From an uncultured Verrucomicrobiales bacterium (GTDB lineage: Bacteria > Verrucomicrobiota > Verrucomicrobiia > Verrucomicrobiales > Akkermansiaceae), in the NCBI GenBank assembly GCA_937951675.1, contig CALFBI010000006.1, positions 1-64,000 on the forward strand: 64,000 nt of DNA, in the 5' to 3' direction. The position numbers and the translations under genes were made by a program. Below, in pieces: positions 25,232-33,226 of this stretch (positions are counted from its first letter, which is position 1; each line of letters opens with the position of its first letter). Under the pieces are notes generated by a model. It did no database searches. It was not told where the DNA came from and saw only the letters and a program-made list of their open reading frames with translations.

Positions 25232-26740
25232 TCAGTTAACAGACATCGCAACAATTCCCACGAGAACCAGAACAGCGATGAAAACCCAAAGGTAAATAAG
25301 CGACGAGTTTGAAACAGATTTATTTGTCACCTGTCCTTGAGCCGTTTTTTCATAACGACCTCTCATCTTCCCTTTGCGAAGAAAACCATCATAATGACGT
25401 TGTAAAAGATGCGTTTCGATTTGGCGCATGAGGTCTAATACAACTCCTACTAAAATAAGTAAGCTCGTCCCACCAAAGAAGGATGTAAAGAGAGGAGGAA
25501 GCTGCATTGTCGAAGAAAGAATCGCCGGCAAAACGAATAGAATGGTAATGAAAATCGCTCCCGCGAATGTCAACCGAGTCATGGTGTAATCAAGAAACTT
25601 TGAAGTTGGATCTCCGGGACGCACTCCAGGAATATATCCACCTGATTTTTTCAAGTTTTCAGAAATCTCCTTAGGTTGAAACATCGTTGCTACCCAGAAA
25701 TAACTGAAAGCAAAAATCATAATTCCTCCAATAACATAGTAAGGAGCTTTCATCGGGCTCAAAAAGACTTGCACCGTATTAACCCACTCTTGCCCTCGAA
25801 ACATCATTGCAAACGCCGCAGCAGGCAGAGAAAGAAGAGCCGTTGCAAAAATAATCGGCATCACTCCTGCGTAATTCACTTTAAGAGGGAGATACTGCGT
25901 CTGGGTATTCCCCATCTGAACTCCACGTCCTCCACGTCCCGCACGCTTTGCATATTGAATCGCAATTCGACGCTGTCCTTGGGTAATCGCAATCGTTCCT
26001 GCAATAATAATGATCAAGAACGCAATTAAGGTTACCAAAATAATGGGTCCAAAAGTGTTTCCTTTGCGTGTGATGAATTCCCAAGCCTGAACTAAAGCCC
26101 CAGGAAGAGCGGAAATAATATTGATCGTAATAATCAGAGAGGTTCCGTTACCAACTCCTCGTTCCGTCATTTGATCACCCACCCACATTAAAAGCATCGT
26201 TCCTGCCACAATCGTGAGAACGATAAGAAGCTGGAAACCAATTCCTGGATCAGGAACGAGCGAACCGAATTTCGAAATTCCATCAAACAGGTATCCCGCG
26301 CTCTCCGGATTCTCCAAAGTTCTCGCCAGCATGAATCCTTGAACAACCGCAATAATGATCGTGATAATTCGAGTGTATTGATTGATTTTCTGACGACCTC
26401 CGTCTTCACGGGAAAGTTTAGCAAGCTTGGGAACAACGACTGTCATCAGCTGCATCATAATCGAAGCTGAAATGTAAGGCATAATCCCAAGTGCAAACAG
26501 GCCACATTGAGTCAAACCTCCCCCACTAAATACGTTTAAAAGAGCCCCTACAGCCGCTCCAGGATTAGAACTCCCCTCATCACTCAATCTCCAATCAAGC
26601 CATGATTCGATCACCCCAGGATCAACTCCTGGAAGGGTAATAGCGACTCCAAGACGGACGACGACAATCATCGCCAAAGTATAAAGAATGCGGCTTCTGA
26701 GCTCAGGCACCTTCCAAATATTCGAAAAAGCAGAAATCAT
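25232..26740 (-). CDS. secY: SecY protein translocase subunit
   Basis: A 502-residue inner-membrane channel of the Sec system with about ten membrane helices, somewhat longer than the usual 430-450 residues. MISAFSNIWKVPELRSRILYTLAMI is the family N-terminus, FALGIMPYISASIMMQL the second helix region, MWVGDQMTERGVGNGTSLII and GYIPGVRPGDPTSKFLDYTM later signature blocks. Cytoplasmic loops contain a GRGGRGVQMGN stretch and a C-terminal basic region. Unlike most bacteria, it is not directly continuous with rplO: two hairpins and a promoter lie in between, and a terminator follows it. Confidence 0.96.
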   Translation of the reverse strand: MISAFSNIWKVPELRSRILYTLAMIVVVRLGVAITLPGVDPGVIESWLDWRLSDEGSSNPGAAVGALLNVFSGGGLTQCGLFALGIMPYISASIMMQLMTVVVPKLAKLSREDGGRQKINQYTRIITIIIAVVQGFMLARTLENPESAGYLFDGISKFGSLVPDPGIGFQLLIVLTIVAGTMLLMWVGDQMTERGVGNGTSLIITINIISALPGALVQAWEFITRKGNTFGPIILVTLIAFLIIIIAGTIAITQGQRRIAIQYAKRAGRGGRGVQMGNTQTQYLPLKVNYAGVMPIIFATALLSLPAAAFAMMFRGQEWVNTVQVFLSPMKAPYYVIGGIMIFAFSYFWVATMFQPKEISENLKKSGGYIPGVRPGDPTSKFLDYTMTRLTFAGAIFITILFVLPAILSSTMQLPPLFTSFFGGTSLLILVGVVLDLMRQIETHLLQRHYDGFLRKGKMRGRYEKTAQGQVTNKSVSNSSLIYLWVFIAVLVLVGIVAMSVN

Positions 26741-26760
26741 GTTAAAAAGTAAAATATCGA

Positions 26761-26789
26761 ATTTTAATAAGGGAGTAATTTAAAAACAA
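26761..26789 (-). promoter_or_regulatory. sigma70-type promoter of secY
   Basis: On the minus strand TTGTTT (26789-26784), 17 bases and TAAAAT (26766-26761) match the housekeeping consensus in spacing and most positions. Transcription would begin near 26754, about 14 bases before the secY ATG. The -35 box overlaps the T tract of the upstream terminator. Confidence 0.55.
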
Positions 26790-26820
26790 CGTGAGGAAGC
26801 ACACCAGCGCTTCCTCACGT
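26784..26820 (-). terminator. intrinsic terminator between rplO and secY
   Basis: ACGTGAGGAAGC and GCTTCCTCACGT form a perfect 12-bp stem with an 8-base loop; TTGTTTTT follows in the minus direction. This should end most of the ribosomal protein transcript. Confidence 0.8.
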
Positions 26821-26834
26821 AAAATTTATTTCGT

Positions 26835-26859
26835 TTTTGCCTCTTTTAAAGAGGCAAAA
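26835..26859 (-). terminator. hairpin directly after rplO
   Basis: GCCTCTTT/AAAGAGGC, flanked by A and T runs (TTTTGCC to GGCAAAA), lies four bases past the rplO stop. It may act as a first terminator or as a 3'-end stabiliser in front of the stronger hairpin at 26784-26820. Confidence 0.55.
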
Positions 26860-26862
26860 TAC

Positions 26863-27303
26863 TTAACTAATTTTGCCGCCTGCCTTCTCGACTTTTTCAC
26901 GCGCCGTAACGCTGATTGAGTCGACAGAAATAGTTAGGCTTTTCGTGAGGTCACCTTGGCCAAGAAGCTTGATGACATCAAAAGCTCCTTTGATCAAACC
27001 TGACTCACGAAGGCTTTCTTCGTTTACGGTAGCACCAGCTTCGAACTTTGCTTCGAGTTGGCTACAGTTCACGATGACAGACTTCTTCTGGAAGGCTACA
27101 TTGTTAAATCCACGTTTCGGAAGACGACGGTGAAGGGGCATTTGACCACCTTCAAATCCTGGACGAACATTTCCGCCAGAACGGGCTTTTTGACCTTTAT
27201 GGCCTTTTCCTGAAGTCTTTCCTAATCCTGAACTTTCCCCTTTTCCAAGACGCTTTGTGCGGTGTTTCGCACCGGCATTTGGTTTTAGTGTATGAAGTTT
27301 CAT
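26863..27303 (-). CDS. rplO: 50S ribosomal protein L15
   Basis: 146 residues. MKLHTLKPNAGAKHRTKRLGKG opens the protein, followed by GKTSGKGHKGQKARSGG, GFEGGQMPLHRRLPKRGF and a C-terminal globular part ending VEKAGGKIS, all standard. In E. coli rpmD (L30) lies just before rplO; here rpsE is only 32 bases away, so L30 is absent from this locus. rplO is the last gene of the ribosomal run before the terminators. Confidence 0.96.
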   Translation of the reverse strand: MKLHTLKPNAGAKHRTKRLGKGESSGLGKTSGKGHKGQKARSGGNVRPGFEGGQMPLHRRLPKRGFNNVAFQKKSVIVNCSQLEAKFEAGATVNEESLRESGLIKGAFDVIKLLGQGDLTKSLTISVDSISVTAREKVEKAGGKIS

Positions 27304-27335
27304 TATCTCTATCTTCTATGGTTAGGGAATCAGAC

Positions 27336-27863
27336 TTAAGCCGACTCCTTTTTTTTCTTACCTCGGAGAGTAAGAACCTCATCATGGGTGCGAAGTTGGG
27401 AAAGCGCTTCAAGAGTCGCTTTTACAACATTCGCATGATTGTTTGATCCGAGTGACTTTGCGAGAATATCTTTAATTCCAACCGCTTCACATACAGCACG
27501 AACACCACCACCTGCGATGATCCCTGTTCCTGGAGAAGCTGGTTTTAAAAGAACTTTACCTCCTCCAAATTCCGCGTAAATTTCATGAGGAATTGTTCCT
27601 TCGTGAAGTGATACTGAAATAAGATTTCTCTTAGCGGCATCACTAGCCTTGCTGATACATTCGGCGACTTCGTTTGCTTTTCCGAAGCCAAAGCCTACTT
27701 TCCCTTGCTGATCGCCAGCAACGAGTAAAGCTGAGAAGCTAAAACGGCGTCCGCCTTTAACAACTTTGGAGCATCGATTGATGAAGACAACTTTTTCAGT
27801 GAGCTCTTGTTCAGGCTCTCCTGACGCTTTGTTATCGCGGTCTTTGACGGTGTTTGGTGTCAT
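27336..27863 (-). CDS. rpsE: 30S ribosomal protein S5
   Basis: 175 residues. The N-terminal double-stranded RNA-binding fold shows [29 protein letters not shown], then [17 protein letters not shown]. The C-terminal domain has [21 protein letters not shown] and [24 protein letters not shown]5 affects decoding accuracy and carries classical spectinomycin-resistance positions. The start region has no Shine-Dalgarno sequence. It lies between rplR and rplO. Confidence 0.96.
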   Translation of the reverse strand: MTPNTVKDRDNKASGEPEQELTEKVVFINRCSKVVKGGRRFSFSALLVAGDQQGKVGFGFGKANEVAECISKASDAAKRNLISVSLHEGTIPHEIYAEFGGGKVLLKPASPGTGIIAGGGVRAVCEAVGIKDILAKSLGSNNHANVVKATLEALSQLRTHDEVLTLRGKKKKESA

Positions 27864-27881
27864 GTTTATCTGAAAAAAGAG

Positions 27882-28238
27882 TTAGAATTTCAAGCCACCT
27901 TCACGAGCGGCATCAGCAAATGCTTTGATTTTCCCATGGTAGAGGTGACCTCCACGATCGAAAATAACAGTATCGATGTTTTTACCGGCTGCTCGTTTTG
28001 CAACAAGAACGCCTACTTCTGCCGCAACAGCGACATTCGAAGCGGCTTTCTCAATGTCTTTATCGAGACTTGACGCGGCACAAAGAGTGCGACCTGCTTC
28101 GTCATCGATCAACTGAGCGTAAATGTGTTGGTTTGAATAATGGACTGCAAGTCTTGGGCGTGTTGCGCTTCCTGCTACTTTCTTACGAATGCGGCGGTGA
28201 ATGCGCTGGCGGACTGCTTTACGGTTTAAAGTGCTCAT
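27882..28238 (-). CDS. rplR: 50S ribosomal protein L18
   Basis: 118 residues, a 5S rRNA-binding protein of the central protuberance with L5. MSTLNRKAVRQRIHRRIRKKVAGSATRPRLAVHYSNQHIYAQLID is the usual basic N-terminus and first strands; VIFDRGGHLYHGKIKAFADAAREGGLKF is the conserved C-terminus. AAGGAA lies upstream of the ATG as a ribosome-binding site. It sits between rplF and rpsE as in most bacteria. Confidence 0.96.
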   Translation of the reverse strand: MSTLNRKAVRQRIHRRIRKKVAGSATRPRLAVHYSNQHIYAQLIDDEAGRTLCAASSLDKDIEKAASNVAVAAEVGVLVAKRAAGKNIDTVIFDRGGHLYHGKIKAFADAAREGGLKF

Positions 28239-28263
28239 CTAGTAAATTCCTTTCTTACTGAGT

Positions 28264-28803
28264 TTATTTTTGAACGCTCTTACCTGCTTTACGGCGAACG
28301 TATTCTCCTACATAGCGAACTCCTTTGCCTTTATATGGCTCAGGTGGATAATATCCGCGAACTTCTGCCGCAAATTGCCCGACAGCTTGCTTATCAATTC
28401 CTTCAACCTTAATTTTGGTGTTATCAGTAACTGTAACTTTCAGTCCTGATGGAATTGGATGAAGAATTGGATGAGATTTCCCTAAGGAAAGATCAAGTTT
28501 ATCTCCTTTAACTGCAGCACGGAAACCGACACCGAGAATTTCAAGGTCTTTTACAAACCCTTCGTTCACGCCGCTAACCATGTTGTTAATGAGACTTCTT
28601 GCTGTGCCATGAAGAGCGCGCATTTGACGCTGCTCTGAAGCACGATTAAGTGAAACTGATCCCTCTTCTTGATCGAGGCTAATCCCCTCTGGAAGAGACC
28701 ACTCAAGAGATCCTTTAGGTCCCTCAACTTTCACTTCTGCACCATTCACTGTTACCGTGACCTTTTCAGGAAGTGCTATTGATTTAATACCGACTCGTGA
28801 CAT
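28264..28803 (-). CDS. rplF: 50S ribosomal protein L6
   Basis: 179 residues with two tandem L6 folds near the factor-binding site. MSRVGIKSIALPEKVTVTVNG opens domain one; RALHGTARSLINNMVSGVNEGF is the linker helix; domain two ends with EVRGYYPPEPYKGKGVRYVGEYVRRKAGKS, the most conserved stretch. AAGGAT precedes the ATG. The order rpsH-rplF-rplR is normal. Confidence 0.96.
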   Translation of the reverse strand: MSRVGIKSIALPEKVTVTVNGAEVKVEGPKGSLEWSLPEGISLDQEEGSVSLNRASEQRQMRALHGTARSLINNMVSGVNEGFVKDLEILGVGFRAAVKGDKLDLSLGKSHPILHPIPSGLKVTVTDNTKIKVEGIDKQAVGQFAAEVRGYYPPEPYKGKGVRYVGEYVRRKAGKSVQK

Positions 28804-28844
28804 TTTACTATCCTTCTATCTTAAATTGATGAATCTGAAATTTC

Positions 28845-29243
28845 TTACCAAACGAGGGCAAGAACTTCGCCTCCTAGGCTTTGTTTCTTAGCTGATGCTC
28901 CCGACATCAACCCTTTTGAGGTCGATACAATCGAGATGCCTAAACCATTCAAGACACGTGGAATTTCTCCCACACCGGCATAGTGACGACGTCCAGGTTT
29001 TGAGACGCGCTTTACGTCTGTCAAAACTGGAGTGCTATCAACAAATTTAGTTTTCACTTCGATTACTTGGTGACCCCCTTCAGGTTTCACTTCGTAGTTC
29101 AAAATATATCCTTCTTCTTTAAGGATTCGAGCAATCTCACCTTTTGCTTTAGAGAATGGCGCAGAAAAACTATCGTTTCCGGCACGTGATGCATTCTTAA
29201 AACGGGTAAGAAAGTCTGAAATAGGGTCGCTTACAACAGCCAT
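28845..29243 (-). CDS. rpsH: 30S ribosomal protein S8
   Basis: 132 residues, the central-domain 16S rRNA-binding protein that in E. coli also represses the spc operon. DPISDFLTRFKNASRAG, ARILKEEGYI and the C-terminal GISIVSTSKGLMSGASAKKQSLGGEVLALVW are canonical. Only 38 bases separate it from rplE, so rpsN (S14), normally between them, is missing here. Confidence 0.96.
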   Translation of the reverse strand: MAVVSDPISDFLTRFKNASRAGNDSFSAPFSKAKGEIARILKEEGYILNYEVKPEGGHQVIEVKTKFVDSTPVLTDVKRVSKPGRRHYAGVGEIPRVLNGLGISIVSTSKGLMSGASAKKQSLGGEVLALVW

Positions 29244-29281
29244 GGTATCAATATTCTAAGTTATCGTTTAGGGTTTTCCAA

Positions 29282-29863
29282 TTAAGCTGCTGCTTCAGCG
29301 GAGTCATCATTTGATTTCTGCTCACGGAATGGCATGCCAAGCTGAGAGAGAAGAGAATGAGCTTCTTGGTTTGATGACGCAGAAGTTACGAAAATAAGGT
29401 CGAAACCGATTTGACGTTTAATTTTATCAAGTTCGATTTCAGGAAAAATAGCTTGGTCAGCAAAACCGACAGCGTAGTTGCCTTGCCCATCATAACTTTT
29501 CGGAGAGATTCCACGAAAATCGCGAATGTTGGGAGCCGTCACGTTAATAAAACGATCAAGAAATTCCCACATCTGATTGCCACGAAGAGTAACACGTGCT
29601 CCAACAGCTTCGCCTTCACGAACCTTGAAGTTAGCGACACTCTTACGAGCGAAAGAAACACTTGGCTTTTGGCCTGTGATGCGGGTGATTTCCTCTACTG
29701 CGTCTTCGACAGCAGCTTTCCGGTCGTTAATGTAACGACCGACATGGGTGGTCACAACGATCTTCTCTAAACGAGGGACCTGATGTGGGTTCGAATAACT
29801 GTGCTTCTCTTTGAGAGCCGGCACAATCTTATCTTTATATACAGTTTTTAATGTTGGTATCAT
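29282..29863 (-). CDS. rplE: 50S ribosomal protein L5
   Basis: 193 residues, 5S rRNA-binding protein of the central protuberance. VPRLEKIVVTTHVG, ITGQKPSVSFARKSVANFKVREGEAVGARVTLRG, RDFRGISPKSYDGQGNYAVGFADQAIFPEI and FDLIFVTSA follow in canonical order. A short acidic tail (EQKSNDDSAEAAA) extends the usual C-terminus of about 180 residues. It is preceded by an unusually long 111-base gap after rplX. Confidence 0.96.
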   Translation of the reverse strand: MIPTLKTVYKDKIVPALKEKHSYSNPHQVPRLEKIVVTTHVGRYINDRKAAVEDAVEEITRITGQKPSVSFARKSVANFKVREGEAVGARVTLRGNQMWEFLDRFINVTAPNIRDFRGISPKSYDGQGNYAVGFADQAIFPEIELDKIKRQIGFDLIFVTSASSNQEAHSLLSQLGMPFREQKSNDDSAEAAA

Positions 29864-29974
29864 TGCGGGTCAGCGTAACGCGCTTAAGCGCTTAGTTGGA
29901 AATGTAAGTTGTATAGAAACTTAATCCTGCCTTTTTAAGGGGCAGGAGAGAGGGCCTATACTAGTTGGTTGGGT
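29864..29974 (-). other. 111-base gap in the ribosomal operon with two inverted repeats
   Basis: The space between rplX and rplE is several times longer than its neighbours. It holds a 6-bp stem CCTGCC/GGCAGG (29926-29946) and a 12-base palindrome GCGCTTAAGCGC (29880-29891). Neither is followed by a clear T tract. They may be part of an internal regulatory site; no small gene fits. Confidence 0.35.
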
Positions 29975-30208
29975 TTATCCAACCTTTTTTACATTTGAAA
30001 TGTGAATTGGTCCGTCAACCTCGGTAATTCCACCTTCAGGATTCTCTTCGGAACGACGCAAAGCCTTTTTAATTCGGCGAGCTCCTTCAACAATCACTTG
30101 GTTTTTGGTAGATTTCACTTCAAGAACTTTGCCACGTTTTCCTTTGTGAGCTCCTGAAATGACTTCAACCTCATCGTTGATTTTGACGTGTGTTTTAATA
30201 CGACTCAT
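29975..30208 (-). CDS. rplX: 50S ribosomal protein L24
   Basis: 77 residues with a KOW motif: [24 protein letters not shown]. It is an early assembly protein near the exit of the peptide tunnel. Length is at the short end for the family, lacking part of the C-terminal extension, but the conserved [18 protein letters not shown] end is present. It follows rplN by 21 bases. Confidence 0.95.
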   Translation of the reverse strand: MSRIKTHVKINDEVEVISGAHKGKRGKVLEVKSTKNQVIVEGARRIKKALRRSEENPEGGITEVDGPIHISNVKKVG

Positions 30209-30229
30209 GATTACAAGGGTAATTAAAAA

Positions 30230-30595
30230 TTAGAGAACTTCTGGAGCAAGTGAAACGATCTTCATGAATTTCTTTTCACGAAGCTCACGAGCCACAGGGC
30301 CAAAAATACGAGTTCCTTTAGGATTCCCATCTTTATCAATGATCACGACAGCATTGCTATCGAAACGAAGAACAGAGCCATCACGACGACGGACAGGATA
30401 GGCGGTGCGAACAACGACCGCTTTTACAACGGTCCCCTTTTTGACCGATGCGGTCGGGATTGATTCGCGGATATGGGCTGTAATGATGTCGCCAACGCGA
30501 GCAGAACGAGTCCGCTTCCCGATGACACCAATCATCTTAGCCACACGGGCGCCAGTATTATCGGCGACCTGGATTTTTGATTCCATCTGGATCAT
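30230..30595 (-). CDS. rplN: 50S ribosomal protein L14
   Basis: 121 residues. [24 protein letters not shown] is the invariant N-terminus of L14, and [24 protein letters not shown] the invariant C-terminus. It binds 23S rRNA at the subunit interface and contacts L19. The gene has normal length and position between rpsQ and rplX. Confidence 0.97.
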   Translation of the reverse strand: MIQMESKIQVADNTGARVAKMIGVIGKRTRSARVGDIITAHIRESIPTASVKKGTVVKAVVVRTAYPVRRRDGSVLRFDSNAVVIIDKDGNPKGTRIFGPVARELREKKFMKIVSLAPEVL

Positions 30596-30656
30596 AGCTA
30601 AAAAAGTTAAATAAAGGTTCGTAGAGTTAAATTCTTAATTTGATAAGAAATGAGAT

Positions 30657-30917
30657 TTAGTGAGTAAGCACTTCAACAAGGCGCCAGCGTTTCGTTTTTG
30701 AAAGCGGGCGAGTTTCCTCGATGCGAACTTTATCACCGACAGCGGCAGAAGAGTCTGCATCGTGTGCATAGAACTTCTTACTCCGCTTAATGATTTTTTT
30801 GAATTGTGGATGCGGAACACGAGCGGTGTATTCTACAACGATGGTATTATCCATGCTAGTAGAAATGACTACCCCTACGCGGGTTTTTTTAATTCCTTTA
30901 TTTTCAGTTTGGCTCAT
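30657..30917 (-). CDS. rpsQ: 30S ribosomal protein S17
   Basis: 86 residues with an OB fold that binds the 5' domain of 16S r[44 protein letters not shown] and [24 protein letters not shown] are canonical. The ATG at 30917 gives the natural N-terminus ([12 protein letters not shown]); the frame is open further upstream into the rpmC gene but without conservation. It follows rpmC by 28 bases. Confidence 0.96.
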   Translation of the reverse strand: MSQTENKGIKKTRVGVVISTSMDNTIVVEYTARVPHPQFKKIIKRSKKFYAHDADSSAAVGDKVRIEETRPLSKTKRWRLVEVLTH

Positions 30918-30945
30918 CCTGGTAAATGGGTAATGGGTAAATTTA

Positions 30946-31149
30946 TTACGCGTTGTTGCGACGATCACTAAGAACCGTCATCACACGAGCGATCTCCTTA
31001 CGAACAAGGCCTTTGCGCGCCGTGTTCTCAAGTTGACCAGTAGCGGACTGGAGACGAAGATTAAGACCTTCTTGCTTCAGATCGCGGAGGCGAACTTGAA
31101 GCTCTTCAAGGCTCAATTCGCGAATATCTTTTGCTTTGGTTTGAGGCAT
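30946..31149 (-). CDS. rpmC: 50S ribosomal protein L29
   Basis: 67 residues, a helical hairpin at the tunnel exit. [34 protein letters not shown] and [18 protein letters not shown] match the family, including the conserved helix-turn. It sits between rplP and rpsQ as usual. Confidence 0.95.
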   Translation of the reverse strand: MPQTKAKDIRELSLEELQVRLRDLKQEGLNLRLQSATGQLENTARKGLVRKEIARVMTVLSDRRNNA

Positions 31150-31177
31150 GATAATAGAAAGATTGAAGTGCTAAAAG

Positions 31178-31591
31178 TTACTTTTGACGAGAAACGAATC
31201 GTGTTGGGATCCCGAGCTTATAAGCGGCAAGGCGCATCGCAGCACGAGCTTGTGTTTCAGAAACACCTGCAATTTCAAAAAGCATTGTTCCTGGGCGAAT
31301 AACAGCAACCCATGTTTCAACAGCTCCTTTACCTTTACCCATACGAGTTTCTGGTGGACGGCTTGTTACTGATTTATGTGGGAAAACTCGGATCCAAACT
31401 TTACCACGACGCTTAAGCTCACGGTTAATCGTGATCCGGCAAGCTTCGATTTGGCGGTTAGTCATCCATCCACGGCCAGTAGCTTGGAGACCGAAGTCGC
31501 CGAAGCTTACGTTAGTGCCGCGTTGAGCATTTCCCCCGCGGTTACCGCGTTGGGTTTTACGAAATTTTGTTCTTTTTGGAAGTAATGGCAT
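31178..31591 (-). CDS. rplP: 50S ribosomal protein L16
   Basis: 137 residues, near the A-site of the large subunit. [56 protein letters not shown] and [25 protein letters not shown] are the classical blocks. The Arg of the RGG-containing loop that is hydroxylated by YcfD in some bacteria lies within this region. It follows rpsC by 38 bases. Confidence 0.97.
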   Translation of the reverse strand: MPLLPKRTKFRKTQRGNRGGNAQRGTNVSFGDFGLQATGRGWMTNRQIEACRITINRELKRRGKVWIRVFPHKSVTSRPPETRMGKGKGAVETWVAVIRPGTMLFEIAGVSETQARAAMRLAAYKLGIPTRFVSRQK

Positions 31592-31629
31592 AGTCTGTCC
31601 TCCTCTTTAGAAATTAATAAGTTGTTGAT

Positions 31630-32475
31630 TTATTTGCCTGGCGTTCCTGCTTGAGGAGCGACGGCAGCTGGTTTTTCTGCTGGCTTAGCAGATTGCGGAG
31701 TTGCAGCACCTGGGCCACCTGGGCGACCACCTGGACCTCCCGAACGGCCACCTGGACCTCCCGGACGACCTCCGCCACCACCTCTACGATCATTGCCGCC
31801 TTTTCTTCTTGGGCGACGATCATTTTGAGGGCGAGGAGATAAATCCGCATCGTCTTTCTTATTGATCCAGCATTTTACTCCGATGATTCCGTAAACGGTC
31901 GCAGCTTCAGCAAATCCATAATCAATTGGGACACGAAGAGTTTGTAGAGGGACTTTCCCCTTACGATACCACTCTGCACGAGCAATGTCAGAACCACCAA
32001 GGCGGCCTGCGCATCGAACTCGAATTCCTTCCGCTCCGAAATCCATAGCGGTCTGGAGAGCTCTTTTCATTGCACGACGGAAGCTGATTCGACGCTCAAG
32101 CTGAACACAGATGTTTTCTGCGATAAGTTGGGCATCAATTTCAGGCTTACGAATCTCAACGATGTCGATTTTAACAGGAGCTCCTTTGCAAATTTTGCTA
32201 AGTTCCTTTGTCAATCGTTCAATTTCAGATCCTTTACGCCCGATGATTAATCCCGGACGTGAGGTATGAAGAGTGATACGAACGCTATTCCAAGCACGCT
32301 CGATAGTGACTCGAGAAAGAGCTGAAAAGTGAAGACGTTTCTTGATATATTTGCGAACCGCAAGGTCTTGATGAAGCTTTGTAGTATAGTCTTCACCTTT
32401 TTTCGCATACCATTTAGAGCGCCAATCTTTATTGACAGCGAGGCGGAAGCCGATCGGGTTAACTTTTTGTCCCAT
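31630..32475 (-). CDS. rpsC: 30S ribosomal protein S3 with Gly/Pro-rich tail
   Basis: 281 residues instead of the usual 210-235. MGQKVNPIGFRLAVNKDWRSKWYA starts the protein, the KH domain shows RPGLIIGRKGSEIERLTKEL, and GAEGIRVRCAGRLGGSDIARAEWYRKGKVPLQTLR is the C-terminal core. From about residue 210 a tail follows: basic (RRPRRKGGNDRRGGGG), then repeats of GGRPGGPGGRSGGPG, then Ala/Pro-rich. The tail would protrude from the mRNA entry side and could bind RNA, which is inference from its RGG-like composition. The tail codons are in frame with no sign of frameshift. Confidence 0.95.
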   Translation of the reverse strand: MGQKVNPIGFRLAVNKDWRSKWYAKKGEDYTTKLHQDLAVRKYIKKRLHFSALSRVTIERAWNSVRITLHTSRPGLIIGRKGSEIERLTKELSKICKGAPVKIDIVEIRKPEIDAQLIAENICVQLERRISFRRAMKRALQTAMDFGAEGIRVRCAGRLGGSDIARAEWYRKGKVPLQTLRVPIDYGFAEAATVYGIIGVKCWINKKDDADLSPRPQNDRRPRRKGGNDRRGGGGGRPGGPGGRSGGPGGRPGGPGAATPQSAKPAEKPAAVAPQAGTPGK

Positions 32476-32500
32476 ATTGTCGTGATGCAGTTAAATTTTC

Positions 32501-33199
32501 TTAAGCGTTTCCGTATTTTTCTTCGAACAAAGCTGTTGCTTGTTCGAGCCAATTATCACGCTCGATACGTCCTTTGAATGCGAGGCGTTCATCGAATGCC
32601 ACAATGTTCTCAGGCGTCCATTTCGTGATTTGTTCATACTTGTAAATTCCTTGCTCGTTTAGCTTTGTTTCGAGAACAGGGCCTACGCCACTAATTTTCT
32701 TAAGGTCGTCGACCTCAGCAGGAGCTTCTTTATAAACTTGTCCAAGTGCTGCTTCATCTCCCGCTGGAGCGGCATCAGCCTTTGGGGCTTTTGCTTCCGC
32801 TTTAGGAGCTGCTTTTTTTGGAGCGGCAGTTTCTTTTTTAGATTTTGACCTAGGCTCTTCAAGAGACACTTCATCTGTCAACACGATGTTGATATGACTT
32901 GTGCGCTTTTTAATCGCTGAGGCAGATCCTCTAGCACGAGGCTTAAAGCGCTTGAAGGAAGGACCCTCGGTGACAGTTGCGATCTTAACAACTAGCGTGT
33001 CAGGGACAAGGTCATGGTTATTCTCGGCATTGGCAATGGCACTCTTCAATGTTTTACCAATGAGAAAGGCCGCCTTGCGAGGAGTGTAGGTCAAGGCATC
33101 AAGGGCGTCTGATACAGGGAGACCTTGGATTTCACGTGCAACGTCACGAGCTTTCTTCGGTGAGATGCGTGCTGATTTTGTTATTGATTTAACTTCCAT
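32501..33199 (-). CDS. rplV: 50S ribosomal protein L22 fused to a helix-hairpin-helix domain
   Basis: 232 residues, about twice the usual 110. Residues 1-112 are L22: SARISPKKARDVAREIQGLPVSDALDAL, AAFLIGKTLKSAIANAENN and the tunnel-hairpin block PRARGSASAIKKRTSHINIVL. Residues about 113-158 are an Ala/Lys-rich linker. Residues about 160-232 form a domain starting DDLKKISGVGPVLETKLNEQGI and continuing with FDERLAFKGRIERDNWLEQA, a helix-hairpin-helix module also seen at the ends of some L21 and NuoE proteins. The module often binds nucleic acid or protein; here it would sit on the outside of the large subunit. Preceded by the inserted coiled-coil gene. Confidence 0.92.
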   Translation of the reverse strand: MEVKSITKSARISPKKARDVAREIQGLPVSDALDALTYTPRKAAFLIGKTLKSAIANAENNHDLVPDTLVVKIATVTEGPSFKRFKPRARGSASAIKKRTSHINIVLTDEVSLEEPRSKSKKETAAPKKAAPKAEAKAPKADAAPAGDEAALGQVYKEAPAEVDDLKKISGVGPVLETKLNEQGIYKYEQITKWTPENIVAFDERLAFKGRIERDNWLEQATALFEEKYGNA

Positions 33200-33226
33200 C
33201 GTTCTAGCGGAGGCAAAGGTTATCGG

